From NCBI GenBank assembly GCA_002701745.1, contig NZWZ01000052.1, forward strand, positions 3,606 to 16,311: a DNA stretch of 12,706 bases. Direction: 5' to 3'. The notes beneath the pieces were generated by a model. That model saw nothing but the letters and a program-made list of their open reading frames with translations. It searched no databases and had not been told where the DNA came from. Position numbers and translations under genes: made by a program. The stretch is from Flammeovirgaceae bacterium (lineage in GTDB: Bacteria > Bacteroidota > Bacteroidia > Cytophagales > MED-G16). This document shows, piece after piece, positions 1 through 7,197 of this stretch (positions within the stretch are counted from its first letter, which is position 1; each line of letters begins with the position of its first letter).

Positions 1-868
1 CGTCTGGGTCCTCATTCAAATTTAAAATTAAGTTTGAGTTTAATAGGTCAGATGATGAATTTGCAATCTGGATAGTTCTCCAGGGAGAGTTTATTCCGTC
101 ATTTGATTTTACCTTGATTCCATCTGCCCAAGGGTATAACTCAACTTCTAAATTACCTCCACCTCTTGGCGCTAATGTCATACTTGAGAAATCTACAAGG
201 TTAGCTTCATGAATACTTATAAAAGATCCATCATTCATTTTAATTGTAAGAGGTGTATGAGCAGCGTCAATACCAAGTGTGTCGTAGGATATATCTTCAA
301 CATGTTTTGAGAAAAATTCTTTAGAAATATCATCTACTGAAGAGTAAGCGTGTAAGAACTCATATCTCCTGTAGGAAAAAGCTGGAATCCATAACGCTGA
401 ATCTTTTGATGATAAATTAAATTCAGTTTTTTCGTCAATAATATCATAATTTGAAAAGTTTTTTTGTTCTGGAACTATATACTTAAAAGCTATTCCATCA
501 TCATAGGCTCTAAATATAATATCAAATTCATTTTTTTGATTTGTAAGTGATATTTTAAGCTCATTGTAATGGTTATTTATTTTTTCTTTTTCTCCATATG
601 GTGGGTACCAGTCCTCATTAAAAGATTTTTCATCTGAACTAATTATAGATAGATTTCCAGATAAATCTGTTCCATTTGAAAATAGAATACCCATTTCTGA
701 GTCATTTACAATTATTGAATTATTTTTTTTAACCGAGTAGCTAGGAACTCCATTATCAATTCTAAAATCTATATTAATTTTCCTATCAGGTGATGATAAG
801 TTTTTGTTATTATTACTGTTACATGAAATAACAGTTATTGCTAGAATTATTGATAATATTTTTTTCAT
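1..868 (-). CDS. GH97 family glycoside hydrolase (SusB-like alpha-glucosidase/alpha-galactosidase), lipoprotein, N-terminal part
   Basis: The reading frame runs from ATG at 868 to the left edge without a stop, giving 289 residues; the catalytic barrel lies outside the window. It starts with a lipoprotein signal, lipobox VISC with Cys16, so it is probably anchored in the outer membrane or periplasm. The rest matches the GH97 N-terminal beta-sandwich: SPDRKINIDF near 26-35, YGEKEKINNHYNEL at 91-104, FRAYDDGIAFKY at 119-130, a PLTIKMNDGS / SIHEANL segment at 206-224, SPWRTIQIA at 261-269 and SNLILNLNED at 278-287. GH97 enzymes (for example SusB) hydrolyse alpha-glucosidic or alpha-galactosidic bonds of glycans in Bacteroidota; substrate and inverting versus retaining mechanism depend on residues not present here. 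No SusC/SusD genes are nearby. It is divergent from the 926 operon. A poor -7-like TATCTTTA lies at 892-885 on the minus strand. Confidence 0.9.
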   Translation of the reverse strand, partial: MKKILSIILAITVISCNSNNNKNLSSPDRKINIDFRIDNGVPSYSVKKNNSIIVNDSEMGILFSNGTDLSGNLSIISSDEKSFNEDWYPPYGEKEKINNHYNELKISLTNQKNEFDIIFRAYDDGIAFKYIVPEQKNFSNYDIIDEKTEFNLSSKDSALWIPAFSYRRYEFLHAYSSVDDISKEFFSKHVEDISYDTLGIDAAHTPLTIKMNDGSFISIHEANLVDFSSMTLAPRGGGNLEVELYPWADGIKVKSNDGINSPWRTIQIANSSSDLLNSNLILNLNEDPD

Positions 869-877
869 AATAGTTTG
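850..877 (+). promoter_or_regulatory. Candidate promoter of the 926-2567 operon
   Basis: TTG at 850-852 is followed after 18 nt by TAGTTTG at 871-877. This resembles the Bacteroidota layout TTG-N19-TAnnTTTG, but the -7 element is one base short. If it is real, transcription starts near 882-884. The TTG at 875, the most upstream possible start of the next gene, would then be untranscribed, which supports the start at 926. Confidence 0.3.
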
Positions 878-925
878 GTTTTAGTAAAGATAAGTAAGAG
901 TTTTAATTATAGTAAACTTGATATA

Positions 926-1423
926 TTGAAAATTCAGTTATTCCTCTTTGTTTTGTATTTTTTGATTCCACATCAAATTTTTTCACAAAAATTTCTTGAG
1001 TTAAGGAAGGCAACAAAACAAAAATATTACTCATTTTATTCTGGGGAAACGATAAGGTTTAAATTGTACGGAGATGACTCATTTTCTAGTGGTACTCTGA
1101 CAGGGATAGGAGACAGTACATTGAATTTTAATTCGATAAAAGTTCCTATATCAAAAATTGAGATTATTGATATAAGACATAAGACATCAAACAGGGTTAA
1201 GTCAATTGGTTCTATAATTTCTGGTGGTTCTGTAGCATATTTCGCTGTTGATTTTATTAATCTTTCATTAGTTCAAAAAGCGAATTACAAAGATGTATTT
1301 AGTAAAAATATATTAATAAATTGTAGTATTGGTGTAGGAGTAGGTTTATTTATAAGAACTTTTGGAAAAAAGAAATATTTTAAGAGAAATAAATTAAATA
1401 GGATATGGATTCAAGAAATTTAG
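926..1423 (+). CDS. Unknown exported protein with small beta domain and two glycine-rich hydrophobic segments
   Basis: I do not recognise a named family. The frame has no ATG. An open TTG exists at 875, but starting at TTG 926 gives a classical signal peptide (MKIQLFLFVLYFLIPHQIFSQ without the last residue, likely cut after SQ) and a 165-residue protein. After an alpha-helical lead, a segment at about 35-75 alternates hydrophobic and polar residues (GETIRFKLYGD, SGTLTGIGDSTLNF, VPISKIEIIDI) and reads like a compact Sm-like beta barrel. Two glycine-rich hydrophobic stretches follow (SIGSIISGGSVAYFAVDF and CSIGVGVGLFIRTF), then a very basic tail (GKKKYFKRNKLNR). This arrangement, beta domain plus paired membrane segments, occurs in uncharacterised Bacteroidota proteins, as far as I can recall. 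It is the first of three overlapping genes; its end overlaps the next by 19 nt. Function unknown. Confidence 0.7.
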   Translation: MKIQLFLFVLYFLIPHQIFSQKFLELRKATKQKYYSFYSGETIRFKLYGDDSFSSGTLTGIGDSTLNFNSIKVPISKIEIIDIRHKTSNRVKSIGSIISGGSVAYFAVDFINLSLVQKANYKDVFSKNILINCSIGVGVGLFIRTFGKKKYFKRNKLNRIWIQEI

Positions 1424-1701
1424 TAGTTATTCTATTTCTTTTTTTAATTTCATGTGATGACTTATCGTGCAGATTTAATAAAGTTCCAGAGGCCCCTTAT
1501 CCAAATCCAGATAGAGTTGAGGAATTTAAGACTAATATAATTAATCAGGTGACATATGTTTATGAGTGTCTCGATAATGATAGATATCAGAAACAATTTG
1601 TGGCAATTACGTATACAGTAGAAAGGACTTACGACCCTGATAAAAATAACAACTTAAATTGTTGGGCTGAGTCTGTATATGTAAATCTTGGAAATTGTTA
1701 A
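1405..1701 (+). CDS. Small cysteine-containing lipoprotein, unknown function
   Basis: This 98-residue protein starts at an ATG inside the end of the previous gene and carries a clear lipoprotein signal: a hydrophobic run at 6-15 and lipobox LISC with Cys17, followed by two Asp residues. The mature part is about 80 residues and has four more cysteines (22, 55, 86 and the C-terminal residue 98), enough for two disulfides in an extracytoplasmic fold. A run of alternating residues from 48 to 75 (QVTYVYECL, QFVAITYTVER) suggests a small beta sheet. The 19-nt overlap upstream and 7-nt overlap downstream suggest translational coupling with both neighbours. No family is recognised; an uncharacterised Bacteroidota lipoprotein is the safest call. 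Confidence 0.75.
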   Translation: MDSRNLVVILFLFLISCDDLSCRFNKVPEAPYPNPDRVEEFKTNIINQVTYVYECLDNDRYQKQFVAITYTVERTYDPDKNNNLNCWAESVYVNLGNC

Positions 1702-2567
1702 AAATTAGATACACGGTCATTTTTTTTATTTTGTCATTAACTTTTATTCTAAGTTATCTGACTCCAAACTATTTACAGGAAGCTACTTTAGAGGTATCAG
1801 ATATATCATTAGTTTATTATTTATGGGCATGGATTTTTGCTATCCAAATAATTGTATTTATCCCATCATTTATATTTAGGACAGAACATTATTATGATTT
1901 AACAGGAGGAATTACCTATATATCCACTGTAGTAATAGCACTTATACTAAAGAATAGTTATCAGGGCATAGATTTAATTTCTTTACTCCTTGGTTCTATG
2001 GTAATAATATGGGCTACTAGATTAAGTTCATTTTTATTTTTAAGAGTTAAAAAATCTGGTGAAGACGTTAGATTTAAAAAGATTAAACATTCTTTTTCAT
2101 GGTTCTTGATGACGTTTATGTTACAGGGAATGTGGGTATTTATGTGTATTTTCCCAGCTCTCATTGTAATTTCATCATTTAACTCTGAGATAAACAATTA
2201 TGCAATAGTCGGATCCGCTGTCTGGTTATTTGGGTTTCTATTTGAGATTGTTGCGGATAACCAAAAATCTAATTTCAATAAGTTTAACAAAGGAAAATTT
2301 ATTTCTACTGGTTTGTGGTCAATGACAAGACACCCAAATTATTTTGGTGAATTTATATTATGGTTAGGGATAACTATTGCCTCACTAGGATATATCGATC
2401 ATTATAAATACATAGTATTGCTTACCCCTATTTTTGTCTATATATTATTGACTAGGGTAAGTGGTGTTAATTTACTAGAAGATATTGGCGAAAAAAGATG
2501 GGGGGATTCAAAAGAATATGAAAAATATAAGGAGGAAACACCTTTATTTTTTCCTAAAATATTCTAA
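1695..2567 (+). CDS. DUF1295 family membrane protein (steroid 5-alpha-reductase-like)
   Basis: A 290-residue multi-pass protein of the DUF1295 family (PF06966), related to the C-terminal domain of steroid 5-alpha-reductases and to isoprenylcysteine methyltransferase-like membrane enzymes. Family hallmarks seen: YDLTGGITYIS at 67-77, ATRLSSFLFLRV with a following GEDVRF at 107-127, the QGMWV segment at 144-148, and the C-terminal signature ADNQKSNFN at 187-195 followed by GLWSMTRHPNYFGEF at 206-220 and a KRWGDSKEYEKYKEETP tail. About seven to eight hydrophobic segments are visible. Length is normal for the family. Substrate is unknown; a reductase or transferase acting on a lipid is plausible. 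The only start that fits is TTG at 1695, which overlaps the previous stop by 7 nt. The stop overlaps the convergent plug lipoprotein gene by 4 nt. Confidence 0.88.
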   Translation: MLKIRYTVIFFILSLTFILSYLTPNYLQEATLEVSDISLVYYLWAWIFAIQIIVFIPSFIFRTEHYYDLTGGITYISTVVIALILKNSYQGIDLISLLLGSMVIIWATRLSSFLFLRVKKSGEDVRFKKIKHSFSWFLMTFMLQGMWVFMCIFPALIVISSFNSEINNYAIVGSAVWLFGFLFEIVADNQKSNFNKFNKGKFISTGLWSMTRHPNYFGEFILWLGITIASLGYIDHYKYIVLLTPIFVYILLTRVSGVNLLEDIGEKRWGDSKEYEKYKEETPLFFPKIF

Positions 2568-2950
2568 TTTATTGTCTTAACTAAGACTACACCGTCTCTA
2601 CCTTCTCCTCCGTATATACTTAATTCTGATGCGCTTTTAAGAAGTTTGATACTTTTTATATTTTCTGGGAGTACATACTCGTATACTGATGAGAAGTAAC
2701 CAACTCTATTTCCATTAACATAAAACAAAACTTCTCGGTAGTTATTGATACTAGTCTGACCCCTCAAATAAACTTGTGCATTTCTCCCGAAACCACTTAT
2801 TCTTAGCCCAGGTAATGACCTTAACCTATCTAGAAGACTTAAGGATGTTGTCTTTGCTTTATCCTCACTCTCTTTTGAGGAAGTAGACAAATTGCTTGCT
2901 TGACAAGAAATCAATAATGACAAGAAAAGGAATAATTTTATTTTATACAT
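2564..2950 (-). CDS. Plug-domain lipoprotein B (barrel-less SusC/TonB plug-like)
   Basis: A 128-residue lipoprotein, lipobox LISC with Cys16. After a Ser/Lys-rich linker (about 17-36) the whole remaining chain resembles the plug core of SusC/RagA-type TonB-dependent receptors: LLDRLRSLPGLRISG at 39-53, QVYLRGQTSINN, FYVNGNRVG, PENIKSIKLLKSASELSIYG and GRDGVVLVKT. In full receptors the matching text is LRGxxS...VDGVP...DIESIEVLKD...AIYGxRGxxGVILITTK. Nothing resembling a TonB box or a 22-strand barrel follows; the protein stops at the plug. It is the third gene of the yfhO unit, 9 nt after its paralogue (about half of aligned plug residues identical). Function unknown: it may be a periplasmic or surface accessory domain. 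Its stop overlaps the convergent DUF1295 gene. Confidence 0.85.
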   Translation of the reverse strand: MYKIKLFLFLSLLISCQASNLSTSSKESEDKAKTTSLSLLDRLRSLPGLRISGFGRNAQVYLRGQTSINNYREVLFYVNGNRVGYFSSVYEYVLPENIKSIKLLKSASELSIYGGEGRDGVVLVKTIN

Positions 2951-2959
2951 AATACTAAT

Positions 2960-3346
2960 CTATTTAGTTTTGATTAAAATCACACCACCTGATCCCCTAA
3001 AACCATAAATAGCAATATCATTTGCATTTTTTAAAACAGTTATAGATTTTATACTTTCAGGATTTAAAATATTAACAATTTGAGAGAAAGTCCCAACCTG
3101 CACACCATTTAAAATAAATAAAACTTCTTTTTGGTTATTTATACTACTCACTCCTTTTGTGAAAACTTTAGCATTTACCCCAACTCCTTCAATATATATT
3201 CCAGGATTTGATCTTATCCTATTTAATAAACTAACATTAGAAGATTTAGATACATTAATTTTATTAGGATTAAAGGAATCAATATTCTTTTTTATTGCTG
3301 TATTACATCCAATTAGAATAAAGATTAAAATGAATATATTTTTCAT
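2960..3346 (-). CDS. Plug-domain lipoprotein A (barrel-less SusC/TonB plug-like)
   Basis: A 128-residue lipoprotein with lipobox LIGC (Cys14) and a polar linker to about residue 37. The rest is a plug-like core: SLLNRIRSNPGIYIEGVG, AKVFTKGVSSINN, LFILNGVQVG, PESIKSITVLKNANDIAIYG, GSGGVILIKT. It is the closer match of the pair to the SusC plug consensus, keeping the GxxGGVILIKTK ending. There is no barrel and no TonB box. The ATG overlaps the yfhO stop in an ATGA arrangement, so translation is probably coupled to yfhO. It forms a tandem duplication with the 2564-2950 gene: same length, same layout, with identity mostly in the plug core and not in the linker. The function cannot be told from sequence. 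Confidence 0.85.
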   Translation of the reverse strand: MKNIFILIFILIGCNTAIKKNIDSFNPNKINVSKSSNVSLLNRIRSNPGIYIEGVGVNAKVFTKGVSSINNQKEVLFILNGVQVGTFSQIVNILNPESIKSITVLKNANDIAIYGFRGSGGVILIKTK

Positions 3347-5784
3347 CTTCTAATTTTTCTTATTTCTGAGAATATTACTAATATAAGTAATATTAATAGA
3401 ATATAGTTCGAGGCTAAAATTATATTATTTCCAACTTTGTATGGTGATGGACTAAAAACCATCTCTATCTTATGATTTCCTTTTTCTAACTCAAGTCCTC
3501 TTAATACATAATTAACTCTTAGAATTTCTCTTTCCTCACCATTAACAAGTAGTTTCCAGCCGTGTGGGTAATATATCTCAGAGAATACGACAAAGCCATC
3601 TGATGTATTTGATACATTATATATTATTTTATTAGGACTATATTCAATAATATTAATATTTCCACCTTGAGAGTATTTTTTTTTGATGTTACCTACATCA
3701 AATTTTGACTGATCTATTATAGCATCATTTTTTGAGTTGAAATTATGTAGTGTATTTATCTCCTCTAATGGTGAATTTGTAAGTATTATATTTTTTACAA
3801 ACCATGCGTTACCGTTAGAATAATCATTTTTTAGGGTATTATTTCTGGTATCTCCAAACTTGAAATATCCAACATTTAACATATTTAAGACATTTAAATC
3901 ATTAAAATCTCTATTTCCATTTTGTACTTTCTCAACAAGGTTATTTCTCTCTTCAATAATATTTCTTTCTATTAAGTCTTGATATCTTCTAATTTTAGCA
4001 CCGTGATATCCTCCTATAGAAGAATGATAATAAGAGGTTTGAGCTTCATTAAATGGATTTTGAAGATTAAATACTCTCTTTCTATCTGTATTGTTTTCTA
4101 AAATAAATTGATCAGATTCACTAATAATTAGCTCATTTTCTTTTTTGGAGATAAATGTGCAATCCCCATATAACTCACAACTTTTATCCTTCTTTAGAAG
4201 ATTATTATTAACTCTTGTGTGATCGATTACAGTAAATGCTATTAAGGATACTATTACGATGCTTTTATTAATTTTTTTGTAGTAAAGTCCTAAACATAAT
4301 AAGAGGAAAAAAATAGTGATAAATGACCCAAATATTAAGTCTGAAAATAATAAACTTTTTCTGTCTAGAATTAATGCATCCAGAAACCAGCTTGGAAAAT
4401 TTTGAAAGTTTGAGTCTACTGCTCCAGAAAAACTTATCACAAATGTTGATAGAAATAGTGAAACGTAAACACCAATAGTTATATAAAATGCCTTAAATAT
4501 ATTTGATTTATGTTCTGATATATTTTTAAGTACTTTCTCTAGAGTTAATGAAGAAAATAAGACAACAGAAAATATTGAAATTAGAATTATGAATGTTACA
4601 GATCTAAACTTATTATAACCTGGTAAATAATCAAAAAATAAATTATTTATAAAACTCATATTACTGCCCATACTTAGTATGACACTGAGAATGAGAAGGT
4701 ATAATATCCAGAGTTTTTCATTTCTCTTAAGTATTAAAATCCCTAATACCAGTAGAAATAAGCATATAGAACCAGCAAAATAGGGGGCTGTCAACGGCTG
4801 ATTACCCCAGTATGTAGGAACATTTCTTAACTGATTGTTTATTTGAACAGTGCTAACATTATTTTTTCTTAATGCTTTACCAAGATTTGAGTCTCTCTCT
4901 AATGTCTGTCTACTTGATCCACCTAAAATATTTGGAATAAATAGAGTCAGAGGTTCAAAAAAACCATTGCTGTATTGAAATGCATAATCTTTATCAAGTC
5001 CTGTCACGTCTGACGATAGTTCTGATTTTCCCCTAATTGAAACATCAGAATATTCTAGTATAGCCCATATTTCACCAAAGAAGGTTCCTACAGCAAGTAA
5101 TGCAGCAATTACCAATACACCAATCCTTTTAGCGAAATATTTTAATTTATTTTTTGAGTAATAGTATATTAAATTGCCACTACCATAAAAAATTAAAATT
5201 AAAAGGGTATAGTAAGTTATTTGGAGGTGATTTAACCTAAGTTGAAGTGCTAAGGCAACAGCTGTAATGATAAAACCTAAATTTCTATTTCTGTTTATAC
5301 ACAAGTGGACACCTCCAATGATAAGAGGTAATAATGCTGCAGTACCTATTCTTGCGTTATGTCCTGCTGAAATACCAATTACCATGTATGATGATAATGT
5401 GAAGGCAATAGATCCAAATAGAGCAATTTCAGGTCTTACCTTAAAACAAAGTAACATTATGTAGAATGAGAGAAATGAGATAATAATATTGCTAACGGGA
5501 TGGGGAAAGAATAAGCTATATGCTTTATGTATGTAGGATACCACCTGATTACTCCACTTAACATCAATTAAGTAAGCAGGCATACCTGAAAACATTGAAT
5601 TAGACCATAATGCTTCCTCATTATTTTTCTTCCTAAATTCAATAGTCTCATTTGCTGAATATTTCCATTGTTCAATATCATGTTGCTTGATACCTTTATT
5701 TTCAAAAAAAACAGGGTTAAATAAGTAAACAGTTAGAGAAATAAAAACTGCTATTGATATGACATGTTTGTATATGTTTTTCAT
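3343..5784 (-). CDS. YfhO family multi-pass membrane protein
   Basis: An 813-residue integral membrane protein of the YfhO family (PF09586), a GT-C-like fold. There is one N-terminal membrane segment (about 7-25), then an extracytoplasmic loop with SGMPAYLIDVKWSN at 66-79, about eleven further hydrophobic segments between 95 and 530, a soluble C-terminal domain (about 530-785) and a last membrane helix at 786-806. Conserved-looking pieces include SAGHNARIGTAALLPLI at 139-155, the LNHLQITYY segment at 184-192, the PGYNKFRSVTF segment at 388-398 and the C-terminal YYPHGWKLLVNGE beta domain. Gram-positive YfhO proteins are linked to glycosylation of cell-surface polymers; in Bacteroidota the substrate is not known. 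Length is typical for Bacteroidota members. It heads a three-gene unit with the two plug lipoproteins and has a TAnnTTTG box about 40 nt upstream. Confidence 0.9.
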   Translation of the reverse strand: MKNIYKHVISIAVFISLTVYLFNPVFFENKGIKQHDIEQWKYSANETIEFRKKNNEEALWSNSMFSGMPAYLIDVKWSNQVVSYIHKAYSLFFPHPVSNIIISFLSFYIMLLCFKVRPEIALFGSIAFTLSSYMVIGISAGHNARIGTAALLPLIIGGVHLCINRNRNLGFIITAVALALQLRLNHLQITYYTLLILIFYGSGNLIYYYSKNKLKYFAKRIGVLVIAALLAVGTFFGEIWAILEYSDVSIRGKSELSSDVTGLDKDYAFQYSNGFFEPLTLFIPNILGGSSRQTLERDSNLGKALRKNNVSTVQINNQLRNVPTYWGNQPLTAPYFAGSICLFLLVLGILILKRNEKLWILYLLILSVILSMGSNMSFINNLFFDYLPGYNKFRSVTFIILISIFSVVLFSSLTLEKVLKNISEHKSNIFKAFYITIGVYVSLFLSTFVISFSGAVDSNFQNFPSWFLDALILDRKSLLFSDLIFGSFITIFFLLLCLGLYYKKINKSIVIVSLIAFTVIDHTRVNNNLLKKDKSCELYGDCTFISKKENELIISESDQFILENNTDRKRVFNLQNPFNEAQTSYYHSSIGGYHGAKIRRYQDLIERNIIEERNNLVEKVQNGNRDFNDLNVLNMLNVGYFKFGDTRNNTLKNDYSNGNAWFVKNIILTNSPLEEINTLHNFNSKNDAIIDQSKFDVGNIKKKYSQGGNINIIEYSPNKIIYNVSNTSDGFVVFSEIYYPHGWKLLVNGEEREILRVNYVLRGLELEKGNHKIEMVFSPSPYKVGNNIILASNYILLILLILVIFSEIRKIRR

Positions 5785-5821
5785 ATAATATATTGACTTA
5801 TGAAATATAAATAGTATTCGT

Positions 5822-5829
5822 CAAATATA
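5822..5829 (-). promoter_or_regulatory. Candidate -7 box of yfhO unit
   Basis: On the minus strand the sequence reads TATATTTG, a perfect TAnnTTTG element of the Bacteroidota primary sigma factor. The predicted transcription start near 5815-5817 leaves a leader of roughly 31-33 nt before the ATG at 5784. No TTG -33 element is visible at the expected distance. Confidence 0.45.
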
Positions 5830-5853
5830 TTAATCATTATATGCTTTAATTAT

Positions 5854-5861
5854 TACTTTTG
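5854..5861 (+). promoter_or_regulatory. Candidate -7 box of ffh (near-leaderless)
   Basis: TACTTTTG fits TAnnTTTG exactly. Only seven bases separate it from the ATG at 5869, so transcription would begin on or within a few bases of the start codon. No TTG -33 element is visible about 19 nt upstream and no Shine-Dalgarno sequence could fit. Confidence 0.5.
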
Positions 5862-5868
5862 TAGTGTA

Positions 5869-7197
5869 ATGTTTGAAAATCTTAGTAACAAATTAGATAG
5901 AGCTTTTAAAGTCCTTAAAGGGCAGGGTAGAATTACCGAGATTAATGTTGCCTCTACAATTAAAGAAATTAGAAGAGCTTTGATTGATGCTGATGTTAGT
6001 TACAAAGTAGCCAAGGAAATAACATCAAAAATAAAAGATGAGGCGATGGGGCAGAATGTTCTTATTTCTGTATCACCTGGCCAGTTATTAACAAAGATAG
6101 TTGCTGATGAGTTGACGGAGCTAATGGGAGGGGAGTCAGCAGAGATATCACTAGATGGTAATCCTAACATAATTTTACTTTCTGGTCTTCAGGGATCAGG
6201 TAAAACAACTTTTACTGGAAAACTTGGAAGGTATCTAACTAAGAAAGGTAAGAAGACTTTGCTTGTAGCTTGCGATGTATACAGGCCTGCTGCTATTGAA
6301 CAACTTCATGTTATAGGTGAAGATTTAAAAATTGAAGTATTTTCTGATCCAAAATCTAAATCACCACTTAATATAGCCAAAAATGCTATAAAGCATGCCA
6401 AGGCGAATGGCTTCAAGTCTGTAATAATTGATACGGCTGGTCGATTAGCTATAGATGAAAAGATGATGGATGAAATAAAAGGATTAAAAAAGTCATTAAA
6501 ACCGCATGAGACATTATTTGTCGTTGACTCTATGATTGGACAAGACGCTGTATTAACTGCAAAAACCTTTAATGAAGCTATAGATTATGATGGTGTTGTT
6601 TTAACTAAACTCGATGGAGATTCAAGAGGAGGATCAGCATTATCAATTAGAAAAGTTGTCAATAAACCTATCAAGTTTATTAGTACAGGTGAAAAAATGG
6701 ATGCTCTTGATGTTTTTCATCCAGATAGAATGGCTAAGAGAATACTTGGGATGGGAGATGTAATCAGTTTAGTTGAGAGAGCACAACAAAATTTTGATGA
6801 AGATGAAGCCAGAAAACTACAGAAAAAAATGTTCCAGAATACATTTGGTCTTGATGATTTTCTTTCTCAGATTCAGAAAATTAAGAAGATGGGTAACTTG
6901 AAGGATCTTATCGGGATGATGCCTGGTGTATCTTCTAAAGTTAAAGATCTCGATGTTGATGACGAGTCATTTAAACCCATTGAATCAATTATATATTCTA
7001 TGACTCCATCAGAAAGAAAAAACCCCGATATTCTTAATGGTTCAAGAAAAAAACGAATTGCAGATGGAAGTGGAACTAGTGTCCAGGAAATAAATCAGTT
7101 AGTAAAACAATTTACTCAGATGAAGAAGATGATGAAAATGATGAAGAAATCGGGTCCATCTGGTATGATGTCTGCCCTTGGGTTAAAAGATAAATAA
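5869..7197 (+). CDS. ffh: Signal recognition particle GTPase Ffh (SRP54)
   Basis: Ffh binds 4.5S RNA and the signal sequence of nascent membrane and exported proteins and delivers ribosomes to FtsY at the membrane. All parts are present in 442 residues. The N domain opens MFENLSNKLDRAFKVLKGQG. The G domain carries the P-loop GLQGSGKTT at 106-114, CDVYRPAAIEQL at 135-146, DTAGRL at 188-193, DSMIGQDA at 220-227 and TKLDGDSRGG at 246-255. The M domain runs from about 305 and contains the flexible GNLKDLIGMMPG loop at 342-353, the RNA-binding SGTSVQEIN helix region at 401-409 and the Met-rich MKKMMKMMKKSG tail. The start is secure because it matches the family's N terminus. The stop touches the pdhB stop with no intervening base, leaving no room for a separate terminator. 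Confidence 0.98.
   Translation: MFENLSNKLDRAFKVLKGQGRITEINVASTIKEIRRALIDADVSYKVAKEITSKIKDEAMGQNVLISVSPGQLLTKIVADELTELMGGESAEISLDGNPNIILLSGLQGSGKTTFTGKLGRYLTKKGKKTLLVACDVYRPAAIEQLHVIGEDLKIEVFSDPKSKSPLNIAKNAIKHAKANGFKSVIIDTAGRLAIDEKMMDEIKGLKKSLKPHETLFVVDSMIGQDAVLTAKTFNEAIDYDGVVLTKLDGDSRGGSALSIRKVVNKPIKFISTGEKMDALDVFHPDRMAKRILGMGDVISLVERAQQNFDEDEARKLQKKMFQNTFGLDDFLSQIQKIKKMGNLKDLIGMMPGVSSKVKDLDVDDESFKPIESIIYSMTPSERKNPDILNGSRKKRIADGSGTSVQEINQLVKQFTQMKKMMKMMKKSGPSGMMSALGLKDK

Noticed and set aside
1961..2197. Minus-strand open frame of 78 codons
   Set aside because: Lies wholly within the DUF1295 gene, has no recognisable domain or start context; a shadow frame.
2574..2587. Inverted repeat GTCTT-AACT-AAGAC just past the DUF1295 stop, considered as a terminator
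   Set aside because: The stem is only 5-6 bp, no T-run follows on either strand, and it lies inside the plug B coding sequence.
2564..3346. Plug lipoproteins as pseudogene fragments of a TonB receptor
   Set aside because: Both have intact lipoprotein signals, proper starts and stops and equal length, and no barrel remnants lie between or after them.
3159..3353. Plus-strand open frame of 64 codons
   Set aside because: Antisense to the plug A lipoprotein, with no upstream signal; a shadow of the real gene.
5267..5464. Plus-strand open frame of 65 codons
   Set aside because: Antisense to yfhO membrane segments; hydrophobicity and composition follow from the opposite strand.
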